Below the pieces are notes generated by a model. It saw nothing but the letters and a program-made list of their open reading frames with translations, made no database searches and had not been told where the DNA came from. The position numbers were made by a program, and so were the translations under genes. From JBCCXZ01 sp965228005 (GTDB lineage Bacteria; Planctomycetota; Planctomycetia; Pirellulales; Lacipirellulaceae): DNA of 64,000 nucleotides. This document shows, piece by piece, positions 1-8,282 of the stretch. Where the stretch lies: assembly GCA_965228005.1 (NCBI GenBank), contig CBDDGV010000001.1, positions 992,001 to 1,056,000 of the forward strand. The letters are read 5' to 3'. The stretch's first letter is position 1, and each line of letters begins with the position of its first letter.

Positions 1-1
1 G

Positions 2-1210
2 AGCAAGTGTTTTGCCTACCCGCTTGTCGTGCTGGGGCTGCACTGGGTCGCGCAAGGCAAATGGAACCGCGTCTGGCCGGCGCTCGGACTGGCGGGGGCC
101 TTCCACCCGCTGGTGGGCGGGTGGTCGGTGCTGGCGGCGGGGTGTGTTTGGCTCACCGAGCCGGCGGAGTCGCGCCAGGCCCTCCGCGGGATGCTGCCCT
201 GGATCGGCTTGGGCGGCTTGCTCGCGCTGCCGGGGCTGTGGCCCGCCCTGCGGCTCAACTCTGGCGTCTCACCGCAGGTGGCCCAGGAAGCGGCGCGGAT
301 CTATGTGTTTGACCGTCTTGCACACCACCTGGCGCCGCTGAGCAAACCCGACTTCTGGATCATCGACCGAGCCGCCCGCCACGCGTTGATGATCGTGCTC
401 TTTGTGGGGGCGTGGCTATGGCTCAAGCCCCGTCCCGACTGTGTCGGGTTGGAGCGCGTCTGCCGCTTCGCCGCGGCGACGCTGCTGTTCAGTGCGGCGG
501 GGCTTGGTTGGGAGACGGCAACCGCCGGCGATGAAACCCTCTCTGCTAGGTTGCTCCGCTACTACCCGTTCCGCATGGCGGACGTTGCGTTGCCGATGGC
601 CGTAGGGCTCGCCGCCTTGGCGGTGTTGGGTGAGGTCGGCCGCCGCACGCGGTACGCAGCGCCGGTGACGGTGCTGCTCTGCCTGCTGCCAACCTGGCAC
701 TTCAGCAGCGTCGTGGCGATGCGGTTGGTGGACCCCACGCCGCCGGCCGACAACGGCGTGCTGCTGCCGGAAGACTGGGTCGACGTCTGCCGCTGGGCCC
801 GCGAGAACACGCCGCAGGACACTGTGTTCCTCGGCCCCCGCAGCGGTCAGTCGTTCCACTGGCGCGCCGGGCGTGCCGACGTGGCGAATTGGAAAGACAT
901 CCCGCAGGACGCCGCAGGGATTGTCGAGTGGCGGAAGATGTGCCGCGACCTGTTCGAGGGCGTCGACGAAGACGGGAACTGGTACACGTTCTACTCGCTG
1001 GCGTCTCAGGGCACGGCGAAGGTCGCCGACAACGCCCACCGCTACGGGGCAGACTTCGTGCTGACCGAGCGGTACCCTGTTTTGCAACTGCCCGTGGTTT
1101 ACGCGAACCGGTCTTACACGGTCTATTCCGCCCGGGCCGCCCTGCCCTCCTCCGGGTTGAAGCCCCCGACACTCCCGCTGCCCCGCCAACCCACAGACCC
1201 CGACCCATGA
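2..1210 (+). CDS. Polytopic membrane protein, 5'-truncated by the window edge
   Basis: The reading frame is open from the first bases, so the true start lies to the left; at least 402 residues are visible. About six hydrophobic segments fill the first 240 residues, for example AFHPLVGGWSVLAAG and MADVALPMAVGLAALAVLG. A soluble tail of roughly 150 residues follows and holds the stretch NTPQDTVFLGPRSGQSFHWR. This layout, many membrane helices then a C-terminal extracytoplasmic domain, resembles planctomycete glycosyltransferase-39-like or DUF6798-type proteins, but I cannot see a catalytic motif and assign no reaction. The stop codon overlaps the next start as ATGA, so it is translationally coupled to the HAD phosphatase. 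Confidence 0.75.
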   Translation, partial: SKCFAYPLVVLGLHWVAQGKWNRVWPALGLAGAFHPLVGGWSVLAAGCVWLTEPAESRQALRGMLPWIGLGGLLALPGLWPALRLNSGVSPQVAQEAARIYVFDRLAHHLAPLSKPDFWIIDRAARHALMIVLFVGAWLWLKPRPDCVGLERVCRFAAATLLFSAAGLGWETATAGDETLSARLLRYYPFRMADVALPMAVGLAALAVLGEVGRRTRYAAPVTVLLCLLPTWHFSSVVAMRLVDPTPPADNGVLLPEDWVDVCRWARENTPQDTVFLGPRSGQSFHWRAGRADVANWKDIPQDAAGIVEWRKMCRDLFEGVDEDGNWYTFYSLASQGTAKVADNAHRYGADFVLTERYPVLQLPVVYANRSYTVYSARAALPSSGLKPPTLPLPRQPTDPDP

Positions 1211-1893
1211 CGGACGCCCCGCCACCGAACCCGCCGATCCGCGCCGTCACGTTCGACTTGGACGGCCTGATGTTCAACACGGAGAAGCTGTACCAGCAGG
1301 TCGGCACGACTGTGCTGGCCCGACGCGGCAAGCAGGCGTCCGGCGAGCTGTTCAACCAGATGATGGGCCGCAAGTCGAACGTCGCGCTGCAGATCATGAT
1401 CGATTGGCACGACCTCAACATCACGGTCGACGAACTCGCCGCAGAGTCGGCCGAGGTGATGGGCGGTTTGCTCGCCGAGCAGCTCGAGCCGATGCCGGGG
1501 CTGCTGGAACTGCTCGACGCGCTCGAAGCGGCGGGCGTGCCGAAAGGCATCGCCACCAGCAGCGGACGGGGGTTTGTCGACAGGGTGCTCGACCAGTCGC
1601 GCGTCGGGCCGCGGATGGATTTCTCGCTCACGTCGGAGGACATCGAGCACGGCAAGCCGGCGCCCGACGTGTACCTGCTCGCCGCCGAGCGGCACGGGGT
1701 GGAGCCCGCCGCGATGCTGGTGCTGGAAGACAGCCAGATCGGCTGCGCCGCCGCGGTTGCGGCCGGTGCGTACGCGGTGGCCGTGCCGGCCGGTCAGAGC
1801 GTGCAGCACGATTTCGCCGGCGCGGCGTTCGAGGCGCAGTCGCTGGCCGATGCGCGCATCTACGCGGCGCTCGGGCTGCCGCCGCGACGCTAG
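1207..1893 (+). CDS. HAD-superfamily phosphatase (beta-phosphoglucomutase-like)
   Basis: A 228-residue protein with the complete HAD motif set: motif I FDLDG with nucleophile D17 and acid/base D19, motif II around GIATSSGR, motif III lysine in EHGKPAPDVYL, and motif IV VLEDSQIGC. The helical cap between motifs I and II (residues about 25-90) is the small C1 type of the beta-phosphoglucomutase/phosphoglycolate phosphatase branch. The ATG start was chosen because it overlaps the upstream stop (ATGA) and lies 10 residues before motif I; the frame is open further upstream but only as antisense-like sequence. Predicted to be a cytosolic Mg-dependent phosphatase or phosphomutase acting on a small phosphorylated sugar or metabolite; the substrate is not evident. 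Confidence 0.9.
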   Translation: MTDAPPPNPPIRAVTFDLDGLMFNTEKLYQQVGTTVLARRGKQASGELFNQMMGRKSNVALQIMIDWHDLNITVDELAAESAEVMGGLLAEQLEPMPGLLELLDALEAAGVPKGIATSSGRGFVDRVLDQSRVGPRMDFSLTSEDIEHGKPAPDVYLLAAERHGVEPAAMLVLEDSQIGCAAAVAAGAYAVAVPAGQSVQHDFAGAAFEAQSLADARIYAALGLPPRR

Positions 1894-1994
1894 CACAGAC
1901 GATCCGATTGTTCTGGCTCAACCGGCCCCCTGCCTGCCGCCGATGACAGGGACGTGTGCGTTTCCCGTACGCACAGACCCAGGGGGGAATTCCG

Positions 1995-2255
1995 ATGAAA
2001 CGCGCTCTGTGCGCGGGGGCCCTGTGCCTGCTGGCGGCCGTCGGCTGCCGGTACTGCAGCCCCTGCCTCGACTACACGCCGCCGGTCGCCGAAATCCAGT
2101 ACGACCCGTGCGGCCCTCGCGTGGGGTCCGCCTTTGGCGGTCCGCAGTTCGTCTCGCAACGCGCCGTCACGTCGCAGCCGCCGCTGCCCGAGGGCGAGCC
2201 GATTGAGCCGGCTCCCGCACCCGACGCTAGCGCTCCGGGTGATGCCGCCGATTGA
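1995..2255 (+). CDS. Small putative lipoprotein
   Basis: An 86-residue product starting MKRALCAGALCLLAAVGC, a charged N-region, a hydrophobic core and a lipobox-like AVGC ending at C18, so it is probably lipidated and membrane-anchored. The mature part is short, rich in Pro, Ala and Glu, with two further cysteines right after the lipobox (CRYCSPC). A purine-rich run (AGGGGGGAA) upstream supports this ATG rather than the in-frame codon at 1956. Its last 29 bases overlap the end of the convergent gene on the other strand. I do not recognise a family; small lipoproteins of this kind are common in planctomycetes. Confidence 0.65.
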   Translation: MKRALCAGALCLLAAVGCRYCSPCLDYTPPVAEIQYDPCGPRVGSAFGGPQFVSQRAVTSQPPLPEGEPIEPAPAPDASAPGDAAD

Positions 2256-3306
2256 AGCGTTCGGGGTCGAAGGGGTCCGCGGCACGCGGCGGAGAAGCCG
2301 GCGGCGGAGGCTGCTGCGCGGGTCGCTCGGGCTGCACCGCCGGCGCGACGCTTGAGCCGCTGAAGCTGGGGCCCTGGAACTCGACCCGCCCCGGCACGAC
2401 GCCGACCGCGACGGGGTCGACCGACTTGGCGGCCACCCGTGTTTCGACTTCTTGCATCACGCTGCCGAGCCAGTCGCCGACGATCGTTTGCTGCCTCGCG
2501 TTGAGCGGCTGCGAGGGCCGCGCCCCGACCGGGCCGTGGGGGCGACCGGCGTGGTCCATCAGTCGACCGGCGGCCTCGGCGTCGGCGGTGAGCAGCTCGA
2601 AGAGCCGCCGGAGGTTGGTTGTTGTGACCGCGGCGTGCCCGGCGCCGTCGATCGCCAGCCGGTCGATCTGGAACGTCTGGCCCGTGTCCGGGGCGTGGCA
2701 ACCCGAGGCTCCGCAGCCGCGGCCGAGGATCGGCTGCACGCGCGCGACGAACTCACCCCGTATCTTCTGCGGCACCCTGCGCAACCAGCGGGCGTCTTGC
2801 AGCGGGTCTTCCGGTTCGGGGGGCGCCGGCTCGTTGTGGGCGGCCTGCTGCACCTTCCGGTCTGGCCGCTTTGGGGACGACTCGATCCGAGCGGCGGCGA
2901 GGCGACGCTCCAGCACCGCCCGCCTCCTGTCCTGGGGATCGAGGCTCCTCAGGTCGGTTTCGCATTGCTGGGTCAGCCCGTGACGCAGCCCCCAGGCGAT
3001 CAGCTTACAGAGTGCATCGGTGTCGCCGGGCCGCAGTCCCTGGCGTTGATGCTGGTAGGCCTCGTCGAGCGACCCGCAGACTGTCCGCACAGTTTGGCGG
3101 GGTATCCGCAGGACGCCGTGGGGCTGGGAGATGACGTACCGATCGTTCTCCAGCGAGACCCGGCCCACGAGGACGTTGCCGTTGTGGAGCAGCACCACAG
3201 AATCGCCCGGACGTGCGGGCGCAGCGTGTCCCGCTTGGCCGCAGAAGGCTGCGAACGCCGCCCCGAGGGCCAGAAACCACCCGATTTTTGCGGCGTGCGG
3301 GTGCAT
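2227..3306 (-). CDS. Secreted cytochrome-c-like protein with C-x4-C-H motif
   Basis: A 359-residue protein. The N-terminus (MHPHAAKIGWFLALGAAFAA...GHAAPA) is a signal peptide. Residues about 33-75 form a small beta-rich region (DSVVLLHNGNVLVGRVSLEND) of the kind often seen in planctomycete secreted proteins. The sequence CGASGCH at 198-204 is a C-x4-C-H motif, a variant of the haem-binding C-x2-C-H that occurs in planctomycete-specific cytochrome modules. The C-terminal 60 residues are Pro/Ala/Gln-rich and probably disordered. A haem-binding or structural role outside the cytoplasmic membrane is inferred; no distal ligand or enzyme domain is identified. Its end overlaps the convergent lipoprotein gene by 29 bases. 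Confidence 0.75.
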   Translation of the reverse strand: MHPHAAKIGWFLALGAAFAAFCGQAGHAAPARPGDSVVLLHNGNVLVGRVSLENDRYVISQPHGVLRIPRQTVRTVCGSLDEAYQHQRQGLRPGDTDALCKLIAWGLRHGLTQQCETDLRSLDPQDRRRAVLERRLAAARIESSPKRPDRKVQQAAHNEPAPPEPEDPLQDARWLRRVPQKIRGEFVARVQPILGRGCGASGCHAPDTGQTFQIDRLAIDGAGHAAVTTTNLRRLFELLTADAEAAGRLMDHAGRPHGPVGARPSQPLNARQQTIVGDWLGSVMQEVETRVAAKSVDPVAVGVVPGRVEFQGPSFSGSSVAPAVQPERPAQQPPPPASPPRAADPFDPERFNRRHHPER

Positions 3307-3370
3307 GGCCGGGGGAGGCTAGGAAGGGCCGCCGGGTCGGTCAAGCCTGGAACGCCTCGCCGGCCGAATC

Positions 3371-3376
3371 TATACT
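3371..3376 (+). promoter_or_regulatory. Possible -10 element for acylphosphatase
   Basis: TATACT lies 54 bases before the acylphosphatase start, in the short intergenic stretch that also serves the divergent gene ending its 5' side at 3306. No convincing -35 hexamer is seen at the usual spacing, so this is a weak call. Confidence 0.3.
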
Positions 3377-3430
3377 CTCGCGATTGGCCAGCTGCTAGCG
3401 AGCGGAACCACTGCATTACCCGCCTCTACC

Positions 3431-3715
3431 GTGTCCGAAACCCCTCGCGAACAACTCCGGGCCTGTTTCGAGGGCCGCGTGCAGGGCGTGGGCTTCCGTT
3501 TCACCGCGATGGGCGTTGCGGAGGGGCTGGACGTGGCGGGTTATGTGAAGAACCTCGCCGACGGGCGGGTGGAGCTGGTGGCCGAGGGGCCGCCGGCCGA
3601 GCTAAACTCATTACTTGCGGGCATCCAGCAGCGGATGCGGGGCAACATCTCCTCGACCGAACAAACCTGGCACGCCGCGACCGGCGAGTTCACCCGCTTC
3701 GAGATCCGCCGCTAG
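3431..3715 (+). CDS. acyP: Acylphosphatase
   Basis: A 94-residue protein of normal family length. It carries the acylphosphatase signature GRVQGVGFR with the phosphate-binding loop and catalytic Arg R23, and the second catalytic residue N41 in YVKNLADGRVEL. The enzyme hydrolyses the carboxyl-phosphate bond of small acylphosphates in the cytosol. The start is GTG; the signature sits at the expected distance (about 15 residues) from it. The gene is followed after 51 bases by the ABC-2 permease and could be co-transcribed with it. Confidence 0.93.
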   Translation: MSETPREQLRACFEGRVQGVGFRFTAMGVAEGLDVAGYVKNLADGRVELVAEGPPAELNSLLAGIQQRMRGNISSTEQTWHAATGEFTRFEIRR

Positions 3716-3766
3716 CAACGCCCCACCCGCTCCCACGAACACCGAACCGAGACCGATCCGCGTCCT

Positions 3767-5230
3767 ATGTCGAACCTCCCGATCTGGCTGACCCCCATCT
3801 GGCTCTTCTCCGTCGGCGTCGCCGGCGGCCTGATCGCCGTGGCCGCTTTCATGGGGCTGTGCTGGCTGCTGAAGCGCTCCGCCGCTGAGGCGATGATCGA
3901 CGCTATCAAGGAGGGCATCCTCCTGCCGATCACGTACGTCGCGGTGGCGATGACGGTGCTGGCGGTGATCGCCGCCCCGATCATGCCGGTGGACCGCATG
4001 CTCAGCTCGCTCGAGCGGCTGGGCGCGGTCGGCACGATCGAGAAGACCGCCGTCGTGCCTGCGGGGACGAACGACTTCAAGTTCGAGGTCTCGTTCCGGG
4101 CCGACGAGTTGCAGAGCTACTTCTTTAGCAGCGAGCAGGACATCGCGATCAGCACCGAGCCGGAGAAGGGGTTCATCCAGCCGCTGATCCAGACCGACGG
4201 CGGCGACCCCTACCAGTGGTCGCCCAGCAGCGAGTTCTCCCGCGGGTTCGAGGACGACGTGACGGTCCTGTACCTGAGCAACCAGAGCGACCTCGACTCG
4301 GAATTCACCGCGAGCTTTGTGACCGATGTCGAGATGCCCGAGGTGCACCAGCTCTCGGCGACGGCCCTGTCGGTGATCGGGCTCTACGGCGTGTACTTCC
4401 TGCTGCGGATCGTGGCGCCCCGGGCGTCGATCGTCGCCGCCGCGACCGCGAAGGAGGCCGTCTCGCAGCCGCTGTTCATCCTGCTTACCGTCGCCGGCGT
4501 GGTGGCTTTGGTTTCCTACGTCTTCATCCCGTACAACACGTTCGGCGAAGACGTGAAGATGCTCAAGACGTCGGGCATGACCACGATCAAGGTCCTGGCG
4601 ATCGCCGTGGCGTTGTGGACCGCCAGCGTCTCGATCGCCGACGAGATCGAGGGCCGCACGGCCCTGACGGTGCTCTCCAAGCCGATCGGGCGGCGGCAGT
4701 TCATCCTCGGCAAGTTCCTGGGGATCGTCTGGCCGATCGTGCTGATGTTCGTGATCCTCGGCATCGTGTTCTTGTTATCGGTGTCGTTCAAAGTGGTGTA
4801 CGACGCCCGCGAGTCGTCGAAGGTCACGCCGGTCTGGCAGGACTGCTACATCGAGGTGGTGCGCATCATCCCGGGGCTCGTGCTGGCGTTCCTGGAGTCG
4901 GTGATCCTCGCGGCGCTGAGCGTGGCGATCTCGACGCGGCTGCCGATGCTGCCGAACCTGATCATCTGCGGCTCGATCTACGTGCTCGGGCACCTGGGGC
5001 CGCTGATCGTGAAGAGCGCGGCGGGCGAGATCGTGTTCGTCCGGTTTATCGGGCGGCTGATCTCGGTGCTGTTGCCGGTGCTCGACCACTTCGAGATCGA
5101 GGGGGCGATCGCCGGCGCTTCGACCGTGCCGATGGAGTACCTCGGCTATGCGCTGGTCTACAGCCTGCTGTACTGCGGCGTGGCGATGATGCTGGCGCTG
5201 ATCTTCTTCGAAGACCGCGACCTGGCGTAG
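3767..5230 (+). CDS. ABC-2-type transport permease
   Basis: A 487-residue integral membrane protein. Two N-terminal helices (VAGGLIAVAAFMGLCWL and LLPITYVAVAMTVLAVIAAP) are followed by an extracytoplasmic beta-rich domain of about 130 residues (80-210), then six or more helices. The sequence ADEIEGRTALTVLSKPIGRRQFILGKFLG at about 285-315 is the cytoplasmic coupling region typical of ABC-2/NosY-like permeases (E-x-R-T-x-x-x-L-S-K-P-I-x-R). It would work with an ATP-binding subunit to move a substrate out, or to remodel the envelope. No ATPase gene is adjacent, so its partner is encoded elsewhere. The gene ends just before a paired palindromic repeat. Confidence 0.85.
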   Translation: MSNLPIWLTPIWLFSVGVAGGLIAVAAFMGLCWLLKRSAAEAMIDAIKEGILLPITYVAVAMTVLAVIAAPIMPVDRMLSSLERLGAVGTIEKTAVVPAGTNDFKFEVSFRADELQSYFFSSEQDIAISTEPEKGFIQPLIQTDGGDPYQWSPSSEFSRGFEDDVTVLYLSNQSDLDSEFTASFVTDVEMPEVHQLSATALSVIGLYGVYFLLRIVAPRASIVAAATAKEAVSQPLFILLTVAGVVALVSYVFIPYNTFGEDVKMLKTSGMTTIKVLAIAVALWTASVSIADEIEGRTALTVLSKPIGRRQFILGKFLGIVWPIVLMFVILGIVFLLSVSFKVVYDARESSKVTPVWQDCYIEVVRIIPGLVLAFLESVILAALSVAISTRLPMLPNLIICGSIYVLGHLGPLIVKSAAGEIVFVRFIGRLISVLLPVLDHFEIEGAIAGASTVPMEYLGYALVYSLLYCGVAMMLALIFFEDRDLA

Positions 5231-5237
5231 AACCGTC

Positions 5238-5309
5238 GGTGCCATGCCCACGCTTGCGTGGGCATGTTCTTGGGGCTAGGCATGCCCACGCGAGCGTGGG
5301 CATGGCACC
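5238..5309. repeat. Paired REP/BIME-like palindromes between convergent genes
   Basis: Two perfect palindromes with identical 11-base arms (CATGCCCACGC / GCGTGGGCATG) and 2-base loops sit at 5243-5266 and 5281-5304. The outer flanks are also complementary: 5238-5253 pairs with 5294-5309 over 16 bases, so the whole 72-base element can form one long stem or two short hairpins. It begins 8 bases after the permease stop and ends 16 bases before the end of the convergent dehydrogenase gene. This is the arrangement of repetitive extragenic palindromes, which may also act as a two-way terminator or mRNA 3'-end stabiliser. Confidence 0.85.
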
Positions 5310-5325
5310 ACAGACTGGGGGTGCG

Positions 5326-6441
5326 CTACCCCGCCTTGCGGCGGAGGACCACGGTGTCTTCGGTCGACCAGTTTTCGGCTGCTTCGATGACCGCCGGCAG
5401 CGGGCTCGCGTGCGGGCCGATGCGGCCGGTGTGCGACCCGTCCCACTGGTGCGTCTCGACGCACTCGATCACCTGCTCGGCGATCGCGACCGCGTCGCAG
5501 CCATCGGCGCCGCTGACGACCGGCGACTCGCCGGTCCGGATGGCCCGCAGGAAGTCTCGCTGCTCTTCCAGGATGGCGTTGGCCTCTTCGCCGGGCACTT
5601 CCTTGCGGACCAGGTAGTCTTGGAACAACGCCTCGCGGAGGTGCCCCAGGGCTTGGGGAGACAGGTCGCGGGCCTGCACGGCGCGGTTGAGCACCTGGTC
5701 GGTCGGTTCGACGACGGTCGACGTGCGGTTGCCGAAGTCGATCGAGGCAAACAGCGTCGGCGTGTAGACCTTCATGCTCCGCTTCACGGCGTAGCTGACG
5801 CGTGAGGCGGTGAGCGTGGCAACGCAGCCGGTGGCGAACTTCAGGCGGGCGTTGACGATGTCCTCGCCGCCGCCGAAGACGCTCACGCCGAGCGCCTCAA
5901 CCTTCTCGACGGGCGACTGCACCAGCGAGAGCACCGCGTCGATGTCGTGGATCATGAGGTCCATCACGACGCCGACGTCGATCGAACGGCCGGTGTAGCC
6001 GCTGGCGCGTTCCGCTTCGATGTATTTGGGGTCGTGCAGCCGGCCGCGGACGGCGGTGAACGCAGGGTTGAACCGTTCGACGTGGCCGACTTGGAGCACA
6101 AGGTGCTGCTTCTGGGCGAGCTGGACCAGCTCGTCGGCCTCGGCGGCGGTCGGGCAGATGGGCTTTTCCACGAGCGCGTGGACGCCGGCCCGCAGGAGGT
6201 CGGTCGCTACGGCGCGGTGCGTGACGGTGGGCGTGGCGACCACGGCGGCGTCGATCTCGCCGATCAGGTCGCGGAAGTCGGCGACGGCGCGGCAGCCGTG
6301 CTCGGCGGCGACGGCCTCGCGGGCCTCGGGCGAGGCGTCGGCCACGGCCACGAGCTCGGCGTCTTCCAGCGACGCCGCGAGCTTGGCGTGGATCCGCCCC
6401 AGGTGGCCCACCCCTACTACCGCCAGACGCAACCGACTCAT
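5326..6441 (-). CDS. Gfo/Idh/MocA-family NAD(P)-dependent dehydrogenase, lpxA-coupled (GnnA-like candidate)
   Basis: A 371-residue oxidoreductase. The N-terminal Rossmann fold opens RLRLAVVGVGHLGRIHA with the glycine motif GVGHLG at 10-15; the family signature EKP is at 92-94, followed by the GHVERFNP segment typical of the C-terminal alpha/beta domain. The start (ATG at 6441) has a good AAGGAG ribosome site and overlaps the lpxA stop as ATGA; the frame is open upstream but only inside lpxA. Gfo/Idh enzymes oxidise or reduce sugar hydroxyls. Because this one is coupled to lpxA, it may oxidise the 3-OH of UDP-GlcNAc, the GnnA step leading to 2,3-diamino lipid A; that is inference, and no GnnB transaminase gene is nearby. 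Confidence 0.85.
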   Translation of the reverse strand: MSRLRLAVVGVGHLGRIHAKLAASLEDAELVAVADASPEAREAVAAEHGCRAVADFRDLIGEIDAAVVATPTVTHRAVATDLLRAGVHALVEKPICPTAAEADELVQLAQKQHLVLQVGHVERFNPAFTAVRGRLHDPKYIEAERASGYTGRSIDVGVVMDLMIHDIDAVLSLVQSPVEKVEALGVSVFGGGEDIVNARLKFATGCVATLTASRVSYAVKRSMKVYTPTLFASIDFGNRTSTVVEPTDQVLNRAVQARDLSPQALGHLREALFQDYLVRKEVPGEEANAILEEQRDFLRAIRTGESPVVSGADGCDAVAIAEQVIECVETHQWDGSHTGRIGPHASPLPAVIEAAENWSTEDTVVLRRKAG

Positions 6442-7247
6442 GCCGCTCTCCTTATGCTCTCTCGTCCCCGCCCGTGGCGGCCTTCCTGCTGGTGCTCGAT
6501 GAACGCGAGCAGGCGGCCGACCTCGTCGGTGAGTTGACCTTGTGCTTTCAGCAATTCCGTCGCGTGAGCGAGCCCCACCTTCGAGCGGTAGAGCAGCCGG
6601 TGCGCGGCGGCCAAAGAGTCGATTGACGCAGGAGAGAAGTGGTTCCGCTTGAGGGCCACGATGTTGATGCACCGCGGCCGGGCCGGGAGGCCCTCTACGA
6701 GCATGAACGGCGGCACGTCGTGTAACGCGCGGCTGAGCCCGCCCAGGAAGCTGTAGCTGCCGATCGAGACGAAGTGGTGCACCGCGCAGCCGCCCGAGAG
6801 CGACGCGTGGTCGGCGACGTGCACGTGCCCGGCCAGCAGCGTGCCGTTGGCGATAATGATGTGGCTGCCCAGTTTGCAGTCGTGGGCCACGTGGCAGTTG
6901 GCCATCAGCAGGTTGTCGTCGCCGAGCCGGGTGACGCCGTCTTCCTTTTCGCTGCCGCGGTTAATGGTGACGCCTTCGCGGATGGTGTTCCGGTCGCCCA
7001 TCTCGACGCGGGTGTCGCCGCCCTGGTAGCTGATGTCCTGCGGCTCGGCCCCGACCACGACGTTGGGGTAGAGCACGTTGTCGGCCCCGATCGTGACGCG
7101 CCCCATCAGGTTGACGTTGCTGACGAGCCGCGTGCCGCGGCCGATGCTCACGTCGGGTCCCACCACGCAGAACGGGCCGATCTGCACGTCTTCTTCGATG
7201 ACGGCTCTCGGGTCGACCCAGGCGTTGTTGGCTATGCTCGCGGTCAT
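6438..7247 (-). CDS. lpxA: UDP-N-acetylglucosamine O-acyltransferase
   Basis: A 269-residue protein of typical LpxA length (E. coli 262). The N-terminal two thirds are hexapeptide repeats forming a left-handed beta helix (IGPFCVVGPDVSIG, IGADNVLYPNVVVG); catalytic His is H122 in NCHVAHDCKLGSH. The C-terminal helical domain begins near FSPASIDSLAAAHRLLYRS. It catalyses the first step of lipid A synthesis, acylating UDP-GlcNAc (or a 3-amino analogue) in the cytosol. The ATG at 7247 was chosen because the frame upstream is the antisense of lpxC. It lies 52 bases after lpxC and overlaps the following dehydrogenase gene by 4 bases. Confidence 0.95.
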   Translation of the reverse strand: MTASIANNAWVDPRAVIEEDVQIGPFCVVGPDVSIGRGTRLVSNVNLMGRVTIGADNVLYPNVVVGAEPQDISYQGGDTRVEMGDRNTIREGVTINRGSEKEDGVTRLGDDNLLMANCHVAHDCKLGSHIIIANGTLLAGHVHVADHASLSGGCAVHHFVSIGSYSFLGGLSRALHDVPPFMLVEGLPARPRCINIVALKRNHFSPASIDSLAAAHRLLYRSKVGLAHATELLKAQGQLTDEVGRLLAFIEHQQEGRHGRGRESIRRAA

Positions 7248-7299
7248 CGCGAAGGGCTCAGGGTTGTTCGCTATTGGGTGGGCGGTTCTCGATAGCGCT

Positions 7300-8172
7300 T
7301 CAGGCCGCCCGGGTCTTGATGGTTTGTTCGGCCGCAAGCCGCAGCTTGGCCGCGAGCTCGGCATTGAGCTTGTGCCCGCTGCGGTTGGCGACCACTCGGG
7401 CACGCAGATCGAGTCCGGCCAGGGCCAGGTCACCCACCACGTCGAGCGTTTTGTGCCGGGCGCACTCGTTCTCGAAACGGAGCGTGTTGCCGATCAGGCC
7501 GGATTCGCCGAAGACCAACAGGTCGGTTGGTTTGACGTGCGTGCCTAGCCCCTGGTCGATGAGCGCCTGAGCGGCGGACTGCAGGAGGAACGTTCGGGCG
7601 GAAGCGATCTCCTCGCGGAAAACGCTCGGCGTGATCTCGGCCGAGTACGACTGCGTGGGCACGCCCGACCCGGCGGGGTACTCAAGCCGGAACTCCGCAG
7701 AGAACCCTCCCGACGGATGCGGCCGGGCCTCGACCCAGGCGTCGCCGTCTTCAACACGGAACGTCTCGCTGACCGCGTACAGCTGCGTGGGAGCGTCCTG
7801 CTCGACGACGCCGACCTCATCGATCGCGTCGACAAACACGGCCGCAGAGCCGTCCATTCCGGGTGCTTCGGGCCGGTCAATCCAGATCTCGCAGTTGTCG
7901 ACGCCCAACCCGCAGACGGCGGCCAGCAGGTGCTCGACCATCTGGACCTGGACGCCGGCGGCTTCGAGGTTCGTGCGTCGCGGCACGTCGACGCGGCAGG
8001 AGGCGGTGGCCGGCACGCGGGCCCCGGGCCCGAGGTCGCTGCGGACGAAGACGATCCCCGCCCCGGGCTCGGCCGGCCGGAACCGGACGTTGACCTTTTC
8101 GCCGGACCAGTAGCCGTGGCCTTCCACCGCTGCGTCGCCGCCGAGCGTTCGCTGGTTACGAGTCTGGAGCAT
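7300..8172 (-). CDS. lpxC: UDP-3-O-acyl-N-acetylglucosamine deacetylase
   Basis: A 290-residue LpxC, not fused to FabZ. The zinc ligands are visible: H81 in MVEHLLAAV, H240 and D244 in ARHKTLDVVGDL; the catalytic His H267 is in SGHKLN. The enzyme carries out the committed, zinc-dependent deacetylation step of lipid A synthesis in the cytosol. It follows the skp-like gene by 110 bases and precedes lpxA by 52 bases on the same strand, so a single envelope-biogenesis operon is likely. Together with lpxA it shows that the organism makes a Gram-negative outer membrane with lipid A. Confidence 0.96.
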   Translation of the reverse strand: MLQTRNQRTLGGDAAVEGHGYWSGEKVNVRFRPAEPGAGIVFVRSDLGPGARVPATASCRVDVPRRTNLEAAGVQVQMVEHLLAAVCGLGVDNCEIWIDRPEAPGMDGSAAVFVDAIDEVGVVEQDAPTQLYAVSETFRVEDGDAWVEARPHPSGGFSAEFRLEYPAGSGVPTQSYSAEITPSVFREEIASARTFLLQSAAQALIDQGLGTHVKPTDLLVFGESGLIGNTLRFENECARHKTLDVVGDLALAGLDLRARVVANRSGHKLNAELAAKLRLAAEQTIKTRAA

Positions 8173-8282
8173 CCACCAACCATCCCTGCGGCCGCCGCGC
8201 TACTGCGGGCGCGGCCGCGGAAACAACCGGGCATCACCGGCCCGGCCGAAACCGACCGGGCCACATAAATCAGCGCGGCGGC

